In this document: positions 1 through 8,462 of the stretch, piece by piece
Position numbering within the stretch: the stretch's first letter is position 1
Layout of the letters: each line of letters begins with the position of its first letter
NCBI RefSeq assembly: GCF_027923405.1
Contig: NZ_BQYI01000001.1
Location: forward strand, 4,848,501-4,912,500
Reading direction: 5' to 3'
Source of the DNA: Paenibacillus sp. YYML68
GTDB taxonomy: Bacteria; Bacillota; Bacilli; Paenibacillales; NBRC-103111
DNA length: 64,000 nt
The notes under the pieces: model-generated
Told to the model about the DNA's origin: nothing
Database searches by the model: none
The model's input: only the letters and a program-made list of their open reading frames with translations
Translations under genes and position numbers: made by a program

Positions 1-3000
1 TCGATCTGTACTCGACTGAAAATCTCCGCACTCACGTTGCCGCTCAAGTCACGCTGTCTTGCATACAGCAGATAATTACCTTCCTCCGTCAGCGTAACAG
101 GTCCCGAATAGGACAGCCAGACTATGCTGGGCTCAATTCGATATTCGATCGTTGCATCAGGCTCGCCAGTCAGCGTAGCTGTCACGTCAGCTGACGTCCA
201 TGTTGTATGGCTCAGTTGAAGCTGAACCGTGCCTGGAGGTGTTAGGTCTGCAAAGCTCGCTGTCACTTGGAGGTTCGACGCAACCTGAGCATCCGTCCGT
301 GTTGCTGTCTGCAATCCGTCACTCCATCCCGTGAACGTGTAGCCTGTATCGGGAACGGCGGTCACCGCTGTTCCACTCCCTCCGAAGCTCACCGACTGAA
401 CAGCTGCCCCTACAAGTTGTCCGTTGGCTCCAGCTGTGTATGTCAGCGTGTACGTGTTTATCGTCCACTTCGCATACAGCGTTACATTGCCAGACAACGT
501 GAATGTCGCGTCTGCCGCGTAGTCCGTTCCAGTGCCGTCCGCCGCTGTGTTCCAGCCTGCGAACGTGTAGCCCGTACGAACCAACGCGCCTGTATTTCCA
601 CTCACCGTCACCGTGCTGTTATAGCTCTGCGTCACCACAGCTGGTACAGTGCCGCCTGTCGAGCCGTTGCCGTCATACGTCACCGTGTGGCTATCTGCCG
701 TCCACTTCGCGTACAGCGTTACATTGCCAGTCAACGTGAATGTCACGTTTGCCGCGTAGTCCGTTCCGCTTCCATCCGATGCTGTATTCCAGCCTGCGAA
801 CGTGTAGCCCGTACGTACCAACGCGCCTGTGTTCCCACTCACCGTCACCGTGCTGTTGTAGCTCTGCGTCACCACAGCTGGCGCTGTGCCGCCTGTCGAG
901 CCGTTGCCAGCATACGTCACCGTGTAGCTGTCCGCCGTCCACTTTGCATACAGCGTTACATTGCCAGTCAACGTGAATGTCGCGTCTGCCGCGTAGTCCG
1001 TTCCAGTGCCGTCCGCCGCTGTGTTCCAGCCTGCGAACGTGTAGCCCGTACGAACCAACACGCCTGTATTCCCACTCACCGTCACCGTGCTGTTGTAGCT
1101 CTGCGTCACCATAGCTGGTGCTGTGCCGCCGGTCGAGCCGTTGCCGTCATACGTCACCGTGTAGCTGTCCGCCGTCCACTTCGCATACAGCGTCACGTTG
1201 CCAACTAGCGTGAAGGTCGCGCCGCCTGCATAGTCCGTACCTGTACCGTCCGCCGCTGTGTTCCAGCCTGCGAACGAGTAGCCTGTGCGTACCAGTGTGC
1301 CCGTGTTTCCACTCACCGTCACCGTGCTGTTGTAGCTCTGCGTCACCACAGCTGGTACAGTGCCGCCCGTCGAGCCGTTGCCGTCATACGTCACCGTATA
1401 GCTGTCCGCCGTCCACTTCGCGTACAGCGTTACATTGCCAACTAGCGTGAAGGTCGCGCCGCCTGCGTAGTCCGTACCTGTACCGTCCGCCGCTGTGTTC
1501 CAGCCTGCGAACGTGTAGCCTGTGCGTACCAGTGTGCCCGTGTTTCCACTCACCGTCACCGTGCTGTTGTAGCTCTGCGTCACCACAGCTGGCGCTGTGC
1601 CGCCTGTCGAGCCGTTGCCGTCATACGTCACCGTGTAGCTGTCCGCCGTCCACTTCGCATACAGCGTTACATTGCCAACTAGCGTGAATGTCGCCCCGCC
1701 TGCGTAGTCCGTACCTGTACCGTCCGCCGCTGTGTTCCAGCCTGCGAACGAGTATCCTGTACGTGAGAGCGTTCCTGTATTCCCACTCACCGTCACCGTA
1801 CTGTTATAGCTCTGCGTCACCACAGCTGGCGCTGTGCCGCCTGTCGAGCCGTTGCCAGCATACGTCACCGTGTAGCTGTCCGCCGTCCACTTCGCGTACA
1901 GCGTTACATTGCCAGTCAAGGCGAATGTCGCACCACCCGCGTAGTCCGTTCCGCTTCCGTCCGCCGCTGTGTTCCAGCCTGCGAACGAGTAGCCCGTACG
2001 TACCAACACGCCTGTATTCCCACTCACCGTCACCGTGCTGTTGTAGCTCTGCGTCACCACAGCTGGCGCTGTGCCGCCTGTCGAGCCGTTGCCAGCATAC
2101 GTCACCGTGTAGCTGTCCGCCGTCCACTTCGCGTACAGCGTTACATTGCCAGTCAAGGCGAATGTCGCACCACCCGCGTAGTCCGTTCCGCTTCCATCCG
2201 ACGCTGTATTCCAGCCTGCGAACGTGTAGCCTGTGCGCACCAGTGTGCCCGTGTTTCCACTCACCGTCACCGTGCTGTTGTAGCTCTGCGTCACCACAGC
2301 TGGTGCTGTGCCGCCTGTCGAGCCGTTGCCATCATACGTCACCGTGTAGCTGTCCGCTGTCCACTTCGCATACAGCGTCACGTTGCCAGTCAACGTGAAT
2401 GTCGCGCCGCCTTCGTAGTCCGTTCCGCTTACGTCCGACGCTGTGTTCCAGCCTGCGAACGTGTAGCCTGTGCGTACCAGTGTGCCCGTGTTTCCACTCA
2501 CCGTCACCGTGCTGTTGTAGCTCTGCGTCACCACAGCTGGCGCTGTGCCGCCTGTCGAGCCGTTGCCGTCATACGTCACCGTGTAGCTGTCCGCCGTCCA
2601 CTTCGCGTACAGCGTTACATTGCCAACTAGCGTGAAGGTCGCGCCGCCTACGTAGTCTGTTCCGCTGCCGTCCGCTGCTGTGTTCCAGCCTGCGAACGTG
2701 TAGCCTGTACGTACCAACGCGCCTGTATTCCCACTCACCGTCACCGTGCTGTTGTAGCTCTGCGTCACCACAGCTGGCGCTGTGCCGCCTGTCGAGCCGT
2801 TGCCAGCATACGTCACCGTGTAGCTGTCCGCCGTCCACTTCGCGTACAGCGTTACATTGCCAGTCAAGGCGAATGTCGCACCACCCGCGTAGTCCGTTCC
2901 GCTTCCATCCGACGCTGTATTCCAGCCTGCGAACGTGTAGCCTGTGCGCACCAGTGTGCCCGTGTTTCCACTCACCGTCACCGTGCTGTTGTAGCTCTGC

Positions 3001-6000
3001 GTCACCACAGCTGGTGCTGTGCCGCCTGTCGAGCCGTTGCCATCATACGTCACCGTGTAGCTGTCCGCTGTCCACTTCGCATACAGCGTCACGTTGCCAG
3101 TCAACGTGAATGTCGCGCCGCCTGCGTAGTCCGTTCCGCTTCCGTCCGACGCTGTGTTCCAGCCTGCGAACGTGTAGCCTGTGCGCACCAGTGTGCCCGT
3201 GTTTCCACTCACCGTCACCGTGCTGTTGTAGCTCTGCGTCACCACAGCTGGTGCTGTGCCGCCTGTCGAGCCGTTGCCATCATACGTCACCGTGTAGCTG
3301 TCCGCTGTCCACTTCGCATACAGCGTCACGTTGCCAGTCAACGTGAATGTCGCGCCGCCTGCGTAGTCCGTTCCGCTTCCGTCCGACGCTGTGTTCCAGC
3401 CTGCGAACGAGTAGCCCGTACGTACCAACGAGCCTATATTTCCACTCACCGTCACCGTGCTGTTGTAGCTCTGCGTCACCACAGCTGGCGCTGTGCCGCC
3501 GGTCGAGCCGTTGCCAGCATACGTCACCGTGTAGCTGTCCGCTGTCCACTTCGCATACAGCGTTACATTGCCAACTAGCGTGAATGTCGCCCCGCCTGCG
3601 TAGTCCGTTCCGCTTCCATCCGACGCTGTATTCCAGCCTGCGAACGTGTAGCCTGTGCGCACCAGTGTGCCCGTGTTTCCACTCACCGTCACCGTGCTGT
3701 TGTAGCTCTGCGTCACCACAGCTGGTGCTGTGCCGCCTGTCGAGCCGTTGCCATCATACGTCACCGTGTAGCTGTCCGCTGTCCACTTCGCATACAGCGT
3801 TACATTGCCAGTCAAGGCGAATGTCGCGCCGCCTGCGTAGTCCGTTCCGCTTCCGTCCGACGCTGTGTTCCAGCCTGCGAACGTGTAGCCTGTGCGTATC
3901 AACGCGCCTGTATTTCCACTCACCGTCACCGTGCTGTTGTAGCTCTGCGTCACCACAGCTGGCGCTGTGCCGCCGGTCGAGCCGTTGCCGTCATACGTCA
4001 CCGTGTAGCTGTCCGCAGTCCACTTCGCGTACAGTGTCACATTGCCAGTCAACGTGAAGGTCGCGCCGCCTGCATAGTCCGTACCTGTACCGTCCGCCGC
4101 TGTGTTCCAGCCTCCGAACGTGTAGCCTGTGCGCACCAGTGTGCCCGTGTTTCCACTCACCGTCACCGTGCTGTTGTAGCTCTGCGTCACCACAGCTGGC
4201 GCTGTGCCGCCTGTCGAGCCGTTACCAGCATACGTCACCGTGTAGCTATCTGCGGTCCACTTCGCGTACAGCGTTACATTGCCAGTCAGCGCGAACGTCG
4301 CACCACCCGCATAGTCCGTACCTGTGCCATCCGACGCTGTGTTCCAGCCTGCGAACGTGTAGCCTGTACGTGAGAGCGTTCCTGTATTCCCACTTACCGT
4401 CACCGTGCTGTTGTAGCTCTGCGTCACCACAGCTGGCGCTGTGCCGCCTGTCGAGCCGTTGCCAGCATACGTCACCGTGTAGCTGTCCGCAGTCCACTTC
4501 GCGTACAGTGTCACATTACCGCTGACAGTCAGCGTCGCACCACCCGCATAGTCCGTGCCAGTGCCATCCGACGCTGTGTTCCAGCCTGCGAACGTGTAGC
4601 CTGTTCGTTCCAGCGTTCCTGTGTTGCCAAGCACGGTCGCTGTTGCCCCACTTGCATACGAGCCGCCATCAAGAGGAACGTTGCCGCCGGTATGTCCATT
4701 CCCGTTGTAAGTGACCGTGTATTGAACAGACGCCGCTGTTGTGAATCGCAGCAAGTACGGCTTATCATATCCCCTTCGCGCGAACTCGTCTAAATATCCG
4801 AAGCCTTGCAGATCAGAGTCTACGAACGCATTCAGGTCAAATGTAATATAATACGACGTATTCCCCTCTAACGTAGTATCTGGATTCACGGTTATGGTCG
4901 TCCCGCTCACGGTCACCTTACCCGAACTCACCGCAATAGTCTCCACGATGCTGTGATCAGAGGACTTACGAACATACAAGTTCCCCGAGCCAGCGGTCAC
5001 CACCTCACTCAGCTCCATCACAATATTCGAACCGACAGCGATATTGGTCGCACCATTAGCCGGTGTCGAGCTTACAAGCGAAGGAGGTGAGCCTGCTGAC
5101 CGCAATACAAAGTTCGTACCGCTTCGATTGATAATATCCAAATCCCCATCGCTGTCGTAATCAATCGTATACATCGCACTTCCACTTAGACCAGACAAAT
5201 CCACAGAACTGAACGGCGTTGATGGAATCGACACACCCACTTGATCGAAGCGAGTATACGACCCATTCGCCTCCCGTCTCATGAAGATATATCCTGCCCC
5301 AGCCGTATTCCCCTCCTGCTGCAGCGCGTCCACATCGCCGTCATTATCAAAATCACCGAAGGTCATCCGCAAGTCGAATAAAGTATCCACAAACGGATCG
5401 GCAATCCTCGTAAACGAAGCTCCGTTATCATTTCTCAAAATAAAGTTGCTACCACCATGGGAGCCCGAACGGCTCACAATATCCGCATCTCCATCATTGT
5501 CGTAATCAACAACAAAAAAAGATAATCCGTTCATCCCTGTTAAATCTACGGTTGCGAACGGCGTCCCTGGAATACTGGTACCGACCTGATTGAAGGTCGC
5601 GTAAGTCCCATCCGCATTACGTCGGGAATAGATGTACCCCTGTCCTACCACATTCCCATCCTGTGCGAGCGCATCGATATCCCCGTCGTTGTCGAAGTCA
5701 CCGAACTCAATGCGGGAATCAAATTGTACATCCGGGAACGGGTCAGCCACTCGTGTAAATACGCCATTATCATTGCGAAGAAGAAAATTTGCTCCCCCGG
5801 TTTGATGGGCTGAGCGGCTGATGATATCGACGTCCCCGTCCTGGTCATAGTCGAGGACGATGGTGTTGGCACCATAGAAGCCGCCAGTGCCATTCAGTCC
5901 GCTTAAATCTACACTCGCGAACGGTGAATCTGGAATGGACGTACCCACTTGACTGAAGTTCGTGAACGTTCCGTCACTGTTCCTTCTCGTGAATACGTAC

Positions 6001-6239
6001 CCTTGTCCCATCACATTATTGCTCTGGGACAGCGCATCAATATCTCCGTCATGATCGAAGTCACCGAACACGATTCTTAAATCAAACTGTACATCGGGAA
6101 ACGGGTCTACCCCACGAGTAAAGCTCGCGCTCGTCGCGGAGGCTTGCTGAGGCATCACTAGCGTCGCGGCTAGCAGCAAGCTGAATGCAACTGTGATCAG
6201 CCAAGCAAGATAGCTACCTCGTATTCTTGATACCAACAT
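1..6239 (-). CDS. Giant secreted VCBS / InlB B-repeat surface protein (C-terminus outside window)
   Basis: The frame is open from ATG at 6239 (AAGGAGA 8 nt upstream) to the left edge, about 2079 residues, so the C-terminus is missing. Residues 1-36 form a signal peptide (basic start, hydrophobic core, ASA before the mature part). About residues 40-375 hold three VCBS/FG-GAP-like repeats with DxDxDG calcium motifs. About 380-490 resemble an SbsA-type Ig-like domain (Big_5). From about 500 to 1920 run 18 units of 79 residues of the Listeria-Bacteroides/InlB B-repeat type (core GYTFAGWNTA, then GGATFTL and VTLYAKWTA). A divergent repeat (GYTFTGWSDG) and an Ig-like segment follow at the left edge. 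Likely a wall- or appendage-associated adhesin; its anchor is not visible. It lies 125 bp downstream of two tail-collar genes on the same strand. The family is clear; the function is inferred. Confidence 0.88.
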   Translation of the reverse strand, partial: MLVSRIRGSYLAWLITVAFSLLLAATLVMPQQASATSASFTRGVDPFPDVQFDLRIVFGDFDHDGDIDALSQSNNVMGQGYVFTRRNSDGTFTNFSQVGTSIPDSPFASVDLSGLNGTGGFYGANTIVLDYDQDGDVDIISRSAHQTGGANFLLRNDNGVFTRVADPFPDVQFDSRIEFGDFDNDGDIDALAQDGNVVGQGYIYSRRNADGTYATFNQVGTSIPGTPFATVDLTGMNGLSFFVVDYDNDGDADIVSRSGSHGGSNFILRNDNGASFTRIADPFVDTLFDLRMTFGDFDNDGDVDALQQEGNTAGAGYIFMRREANGSYTRFDQVGVSIPSTPFSSVDLSGLSGSAMYTIDYDSDGDLDIINRSGTNFVLRSAGSPPSLVSSTPANGATNIAVGSNIVMELSEVVTAGSGNLYVRKSSDHSIVETIAVSSGKVTVSGTTITVNPDTTLEGNTSYYITFDLNAFVDSDLQGFGYLDEFARRGYDKPYLLRFTTAASVQYTVTYNGNGHTGGNVPLDGGSYASGATATVLGNTGTLERTGYTFAGWNTASDGTGTDYAGGATLTVSGNVTLYAKWTADSYTVTYAGNGSTGGTAPAVVTQSYNSTVTVSGNTGTLSRTGYTFAGWNTASDGTGTDYAGGATFALTGNVTLYAKWTADSYTVTYAGNGSTGGTAPAVVTQSYNSTVTVSGNTGTLVRTGYTFGGWNTAADGTGTDYAGGATFTLTGNVTLYAKWTADSYTVTYDGNGSTGGTAPAVVTQSYNSTVTVSGNTGALIRTGYTFAGWNTASDGSGTDYAGGATFALTGNVTLYAKWTADSYTVTYDGNGSTGGTAPAVVTQSYNSTVTVSGNTGTLVRTGYTFAGWNTASDGSGTDYAGGATFTLVGNVTLYAKWTADSYTVTYAGNGSTGGTAPAVVTQSYNSTVTVSGNIGSLVRTGYSFAGWNTASDGSGTDYAGGATFTLTGNVTLYAKWTADSYTVTYDGNGSTGGTAPAVVTQSYNSTVTVSGNTGTLVRTGYTFAGWNTASDGSGTDYAGGATFTLTGNVTLYAKWTADSYTVTYDGNGSTGGTAPAVVTQSYNSTVTVSGNTGTLVRTGYTFAGWNTASDGSGTDYAGGATFALTGNVTLYAKWTADSYTVTYAGNGSTGGTAPAVVTQSYNSTVTVSGNTGALVRTGYTFAGWNTAADGSGTDYVGGATFTLVGNVTLYAKWTADSYTVTYDGNGSTGGTAPAVVTQSYNSTVTVSGNTGTLVRTGYTFAGWNTASDVSGTDYEGGATFTLTGNVTLYAKWTADSYTVTYDGNGSTGGTAPAVVTQSYNSTVTVSGNTGTLVRTGYTFAGWNTASDGSGTDYAGGATFALTGNVTLYAKWTADSYTVTYAGNGSTGGTAPAVVTQSYNSTVTVSGNTGVLVRTGYSFAGWNTAADGSGTDYAGGATFALTGNVTLYAKWTADSYTVTYAGNGSTGGTAPAVVTQSYNSTVTVSGNTGTLSRTGYSFAGWNTAADGTGTDYAGGATFTLVGNVTLYAKWTADSYTVTYDGNGSTGGTAPAVVTQSYNSTVTVSGNTGTLVRTGYTFAGWNTAADGTGTDYAGGATFTLVGNVTLYAKWTADSYTVTYDGNGSTGGTVPAVVTQSYNSTVTVSGNTGTLVRTGYSFAGWNTAADGTGTDYAGGATFTLVGNVTLYAKWTADSYTVTYDGNGSTGGTAPAMVTQSYNSTVTVSGNTGVLVRTGYTFAGWNTAADGTGTDYAADATFTLTGNVTLYAKWTADSYTVTYAGNGSTGGTAPAVVTQSYNSTVTVSGNTGALVRTGYTFAGWNTASDGSGTDYAANVTFTLTGNVTLYAKWTADSHTVTYDGNGSTGGTVPAVVTQSYNSTVTVSGNTGALVRTGYTFAGWNTAADGTGTDYAADATFTLSGNVTLYAKWTINTYTLTYTAGANGQLVGAAVQSVSFGGSGTAVTAVPDTGYTFTGWSDGLQTATRTDAQVASNLQVTASFADLTPPGTVQLQLSHTTWTSADVTATLTGEPDATIEYRIEPSIVWLSYSGPVTLTEEGNYLLYARQRDLSGNVSAEIFSRVQI
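475..4741 (-). repeat. 18-copy 237-bp in-frame tandem repeat array
   Basis: The landmark that encodes VTLYA recurs at 475, 712, 949 and so on every 237 bp up to 4504 with no length change. Each unit encodes one 79-residue InlB B-repeat. Units are nearly identical at nucleotide level in the middle; the unit nearest the N-terminus (4504-4741) is the most divergent. The array also leaves long stop-free frames on the opposite strand, which are not genes. Confidence 0.95.
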
Positions 6240-6299
6240 GGATCACTTCTCCTTACACCACAGACATGCCCCAGACACGCCTATTTATTTGCTTGAAAA

Positions 6300-6345
6300 T
6301 AAAGGAAGAGCTAATAGCCCTCAGGGGTCAACTAGCTCATCTACT
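6300..6345 (-). terminator. Possible weak terminator between collar gene and giant gene
   Basis: On the minus strand GAGCTA and TAGCTC can pair around a loop of about 19 nt, followed by a T-rich run. The long loop makes this weak; it could attenuate rather than end transcription into the giant gene. Confidence 0.3.
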
Positions 6346-6364
6346 TGTTCAACTACAGCATCTC

Positions 6365-7006
6365 TTAATTAGCGCGCGAAGGGAAGATCCCTTCCACACA
6401 AATAATATAGTTCACAGCTTGGAACGGCTGCCTAATATCAACCGGAATCGAACCGCCTGCAAGTCCAACTGTAGTGGTGAATGCTCCACTCAACGTGCCT
6501 CCTGTAACAACGGCCTCCTTCATATATGTATCCGTCGGACCTGTCGTATACGCATTCACAGGTGAGCCGTTCCCGTCATATACAGCGGCAGGACTTGCCA
6601 GTGGTCCTGGGACATTCGTATCACCGCCGCTTGGGTTCGAGCTGGCGGGCAATTTCACTTGCATGCCCGTAACTTGCAAGTTGTGGCCTGTTGTGACGGC
6701 TGCATGTGTATGAGCTGGAAGCTGACTATTTGTAAGTGTCACTTGCTCATTTCCACCCGTTTCCCCAAGCACATATTGTGAGGTTCCAGCGGAAGATCCC
6801 CCCATGTAGGCACCGACAGGAACGCGTCCATTCAAGTTCGGCAACGCGAACGTGGTTCGCCCATCCCCTCCATATCTAGTTCCAAGTAATGAGAATAACG
6901 CCGTATTCGTGCTGATATTAAGCAATCTTCCATTACAGAAGAGCCAGCCTCTAGGTTCAAAATTAGGCGCCCAGGCCACAATGCTTCCAAGGTAAGATTC
7001 AATCAT
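6365..7006 (-). CDS. Phage tail collar domain protein (microcystin-dependent-protein-like), copy 2
   Basis: A 213-residue protein. The start ATG at 7006 is chosen because AAGGGA lies 9 nt upstream; upstream in-frame ATGs lack this spacing. The N-terminus carries the tail-collar signature: IxSYLGSIVAWAP, GWLFCNGRLL, LFSLLGTRYGGDG, TFALPNLNGRVPVG. A His-rich QLPAHTHA segment and a conserved C-terminal NYIICVEGIFPSR follow. Such domains form trimeric collar or fibre parts in tailed phages, but the same family (called MdpB-like in bacterial annotations) occurs outside prophages. No capsid, portal, terminase or lysis gene is near. Paralogous to the gene at 7053-7685, 46 bp upstream. Role unknown; secretion or surface assembly is inferred from the adjoining giant secreted protein. 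Confidence 0.85.
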   Translation of the reverse strand: MIESYLGSIVAWAPNFEPRGWLFCNGRLLNISTNTALFSLLGTRYGGDGRTTFALPNLNGRVPVGAYMGGSSAGTSQYVLGETGGNEQVTLTNSQLPAHTHAAVTTGHNLQVTGMQVKLPASSNPSGGDTNVPGPLASPAAVYDGNGSPVNAYTTGPTDTYMKEAVVTGGTLSGAFTTTVGLAGGSIPVDIRQPFQAVNYIICVEGIFPSRAN

Positions 7007-7052
7007 CTCATCAGTTCCCTTCATCATTCATATTTTAATGTAGCGTTCTTTA

Positions 7053-7685
7053 TTACCATCTTGAAGGATAATAGCCCTGCACACAGATAATGTAATTCAC
7101 AGCCTGACAAGGATTGAGTAATGAAAACGGAATGCCCTGTCCTGCCACACCCAGTGTTGTGCTTAGCTCTCCTACAACGTCACCGCCAACAACCACCGCC
7201 TCCTTCAGGTAGGTGTCCACAGCTCCTGTTGCATACATATGGATCTCAGCGCCACTCGAATCAACCGCTTTAGCGAACATCTTGTCCGCACCAGGCGCTT
7301 CCGACATCCCGTCAAAGGAGGCAACAGCCGGAAACTGCACATGCATCCCTTGATAGTACGCCCCGCTGGATGATGTGCTCGCGGCATGAGTATGTTGCGG
7401 CATCTGAGATTGGATTAATGTCCTTGTTTCCGTACCAGCCATAACCCCCGGATTGAAATGAGTAGTACCTGTGGGTACTCCGCCTTGGTAAGCTCCTACT
7501 GCCACGCGCCCGTTCAGGTTAGGAAGACCGAATGTAGTCTGCCCGTTCCCCCCGTACTGGACACCTAGCAGCGAGAATAGCGCCTCATACTGATTAATCG
7601 GCAACAACGCACCATTACAGAAGTGCCAGCCTTTTGGCGCAAAGTCTGCTGTCCAAGGCATTATGGTTCCTAAATAAGCTTCCAT
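7053..7685 (-). CDS. Phage tail collar domain protein (microcystin-dependent-protein-like), copy 1
   Basis: A 210-residue paralogue of the next gene, starting at ATG 7685. It has the same layout: EAYLGTIMPW, GWHFCNGALLPI, LFSLLGVQYGGNG, LPNLNGRVAVGAY, then QMPQHTHAAS and the C-terminal AVNYIICVQGYYPSRW. The central part differs most between the two copies, as expected if they assemble with, or recognise, different partners. Neither has a signal peptide. It lies 60 bp downstream of the acetyltransferase gene and probably shares its transcript. Confidence 0.85.
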   Translation of the reverse strand: MEAYLGTIMPWTADFAPKGWHFCNGALLPINQYEALFSLLGVQYGGNGQTTFGLPNLNGRVAVGAYQGGVPTGTTHFNPGVMAGTETRTLIQSQMPQHTHAASTSSSGAYYQGMHVQFPAVASFDGMSEAPGADKMFAKAVDSSGAEIHMYATGAVDTYLKEAVVVGGDVVGELSTTLGVAGQGIPFSLLNPCQAVNYIICVQGYYPSRW

Positions 7686-7745
7686 CTCACTTGTCCCCCT
7701 TCTTCACATTGAATGAAATAACGATTCAATTCCGTTCATTCCTAG

Positions 7746-8237
7746 CTACACGGACATGCCTGTGCTCTCTCCCGCCTTCCACTTCATGACAGTAAATGGA
7801 CTGGAGTGTTGCTCGGGAGCTGCTTCAAATCCATACCTCTCATACAAGGACCGTGCCGGATTCCCCACCCTGACGTGCAACTGAATCCCTAAGCCATGCT
7901 TACTGGCATCGGTCTGCAGCCGCTTCAGCAGCATCCCTCCAATCCCTCGACGACGGAACGCGGGCAACAAGGCAATGTCCACCAGCACTAGCCACTCTTC
8001 CTCCCGGCTCACCAGCATCCTGCCAATCGGCTCGCCCTCATGCGTAATGACTCGATGCTCGGCATCGGCGTAGTTCGAATCATAGAAGCTACGCTGCGCC
8101 TCATACTGCATCCGTAGCAGAGCCGCCAGCTCGCCCTTAGGCAAGCCTAATGGGGTGAAGTCATCTCCTCGAGTTGAGGCATAGAGCTCAAATAGGAAGG
8201 ATGCGTGCTCCGAACCTGCTTCGATGAAGTCAACCAT
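7746..8237 (-). CDS. GNAT-family N-acetyltransferase
   Basis: A 163-residue protein; ATG 8237 is preferred because AAAGGGG lies 9 nt upstream. GNAT motif A is visible as LLPAFRRRGIGGMLL (acetyl-CoA pyrophosphate loop) and motif B as NPARSLYERYGFE. The acceptor is unknown. It is the first gene of a set leading into two collar proteins and the giant repeat protein. A role in acetylating a component of that structure is possible but not shown. Confidence 0.8.
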   Translation of the reverse strand: MVDFIEAGSEHASFLFELYASTRGDDFTPLGLPKGELAALLRMQYEAQRSFYDSNYADAEHRVITHEGEPIGRMLVSREEEWLVLVDIALLPAFRRRGIGGMLLKRLQTDASKHGLGIQLHVRVGNPARSLYERYGFEAAPEQHSSPFTVMKWKAGESTGMSV

Positions 8238-8414
8238 CGTCATCAACCCCTTTGCCCCATTCACAAGCAAGCATTCCAACCTATCCGTGGAACTAGAAAA
8301 TTCGTCACCCTATGACACGAGCCCCACTCAAAACCAATACATTTACATAGTTCTACATTAGGGAATTAATCCCTTCTCAGTAATGTTAAATATATTTAAT
8401 GAATAATTGACTAT

Positions 8415-8455
8415 CATAAAAAAAAGAGCCTGCCGCAGCACATGCGTCATAGCTC
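8415..8455 (-). terminator. Terminator after the Wadjet operon
   Basis: On the minus strand AGAGC pairs with GCTCT, followed by a run of eight T. It lies just beyond the jetD stop codon at 8463. The inner stem is imperfect. Confidence 0.6.
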
Positions 8456-8462
8456 TCTACAT

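Noticed and set aside
267..4525. Long open frames on the plus strand (for example 267-1208, 1688-2398, 3584-4057)
   Set aside because: They are antisense to the 237-bp repeats and repeat with the same period; the minus frame has signal peptide, known domains and no stop.
475..4741. CRISPR array
   Set aside because: Units are contiguous 237-bp coding repeats without spacers, and there are no cas genes.
6365..8237. Prophage
   Set aside because: Only tail-collar-type proteins are present; no capsid, terminase, portal, lysis or integrase gene nearby.
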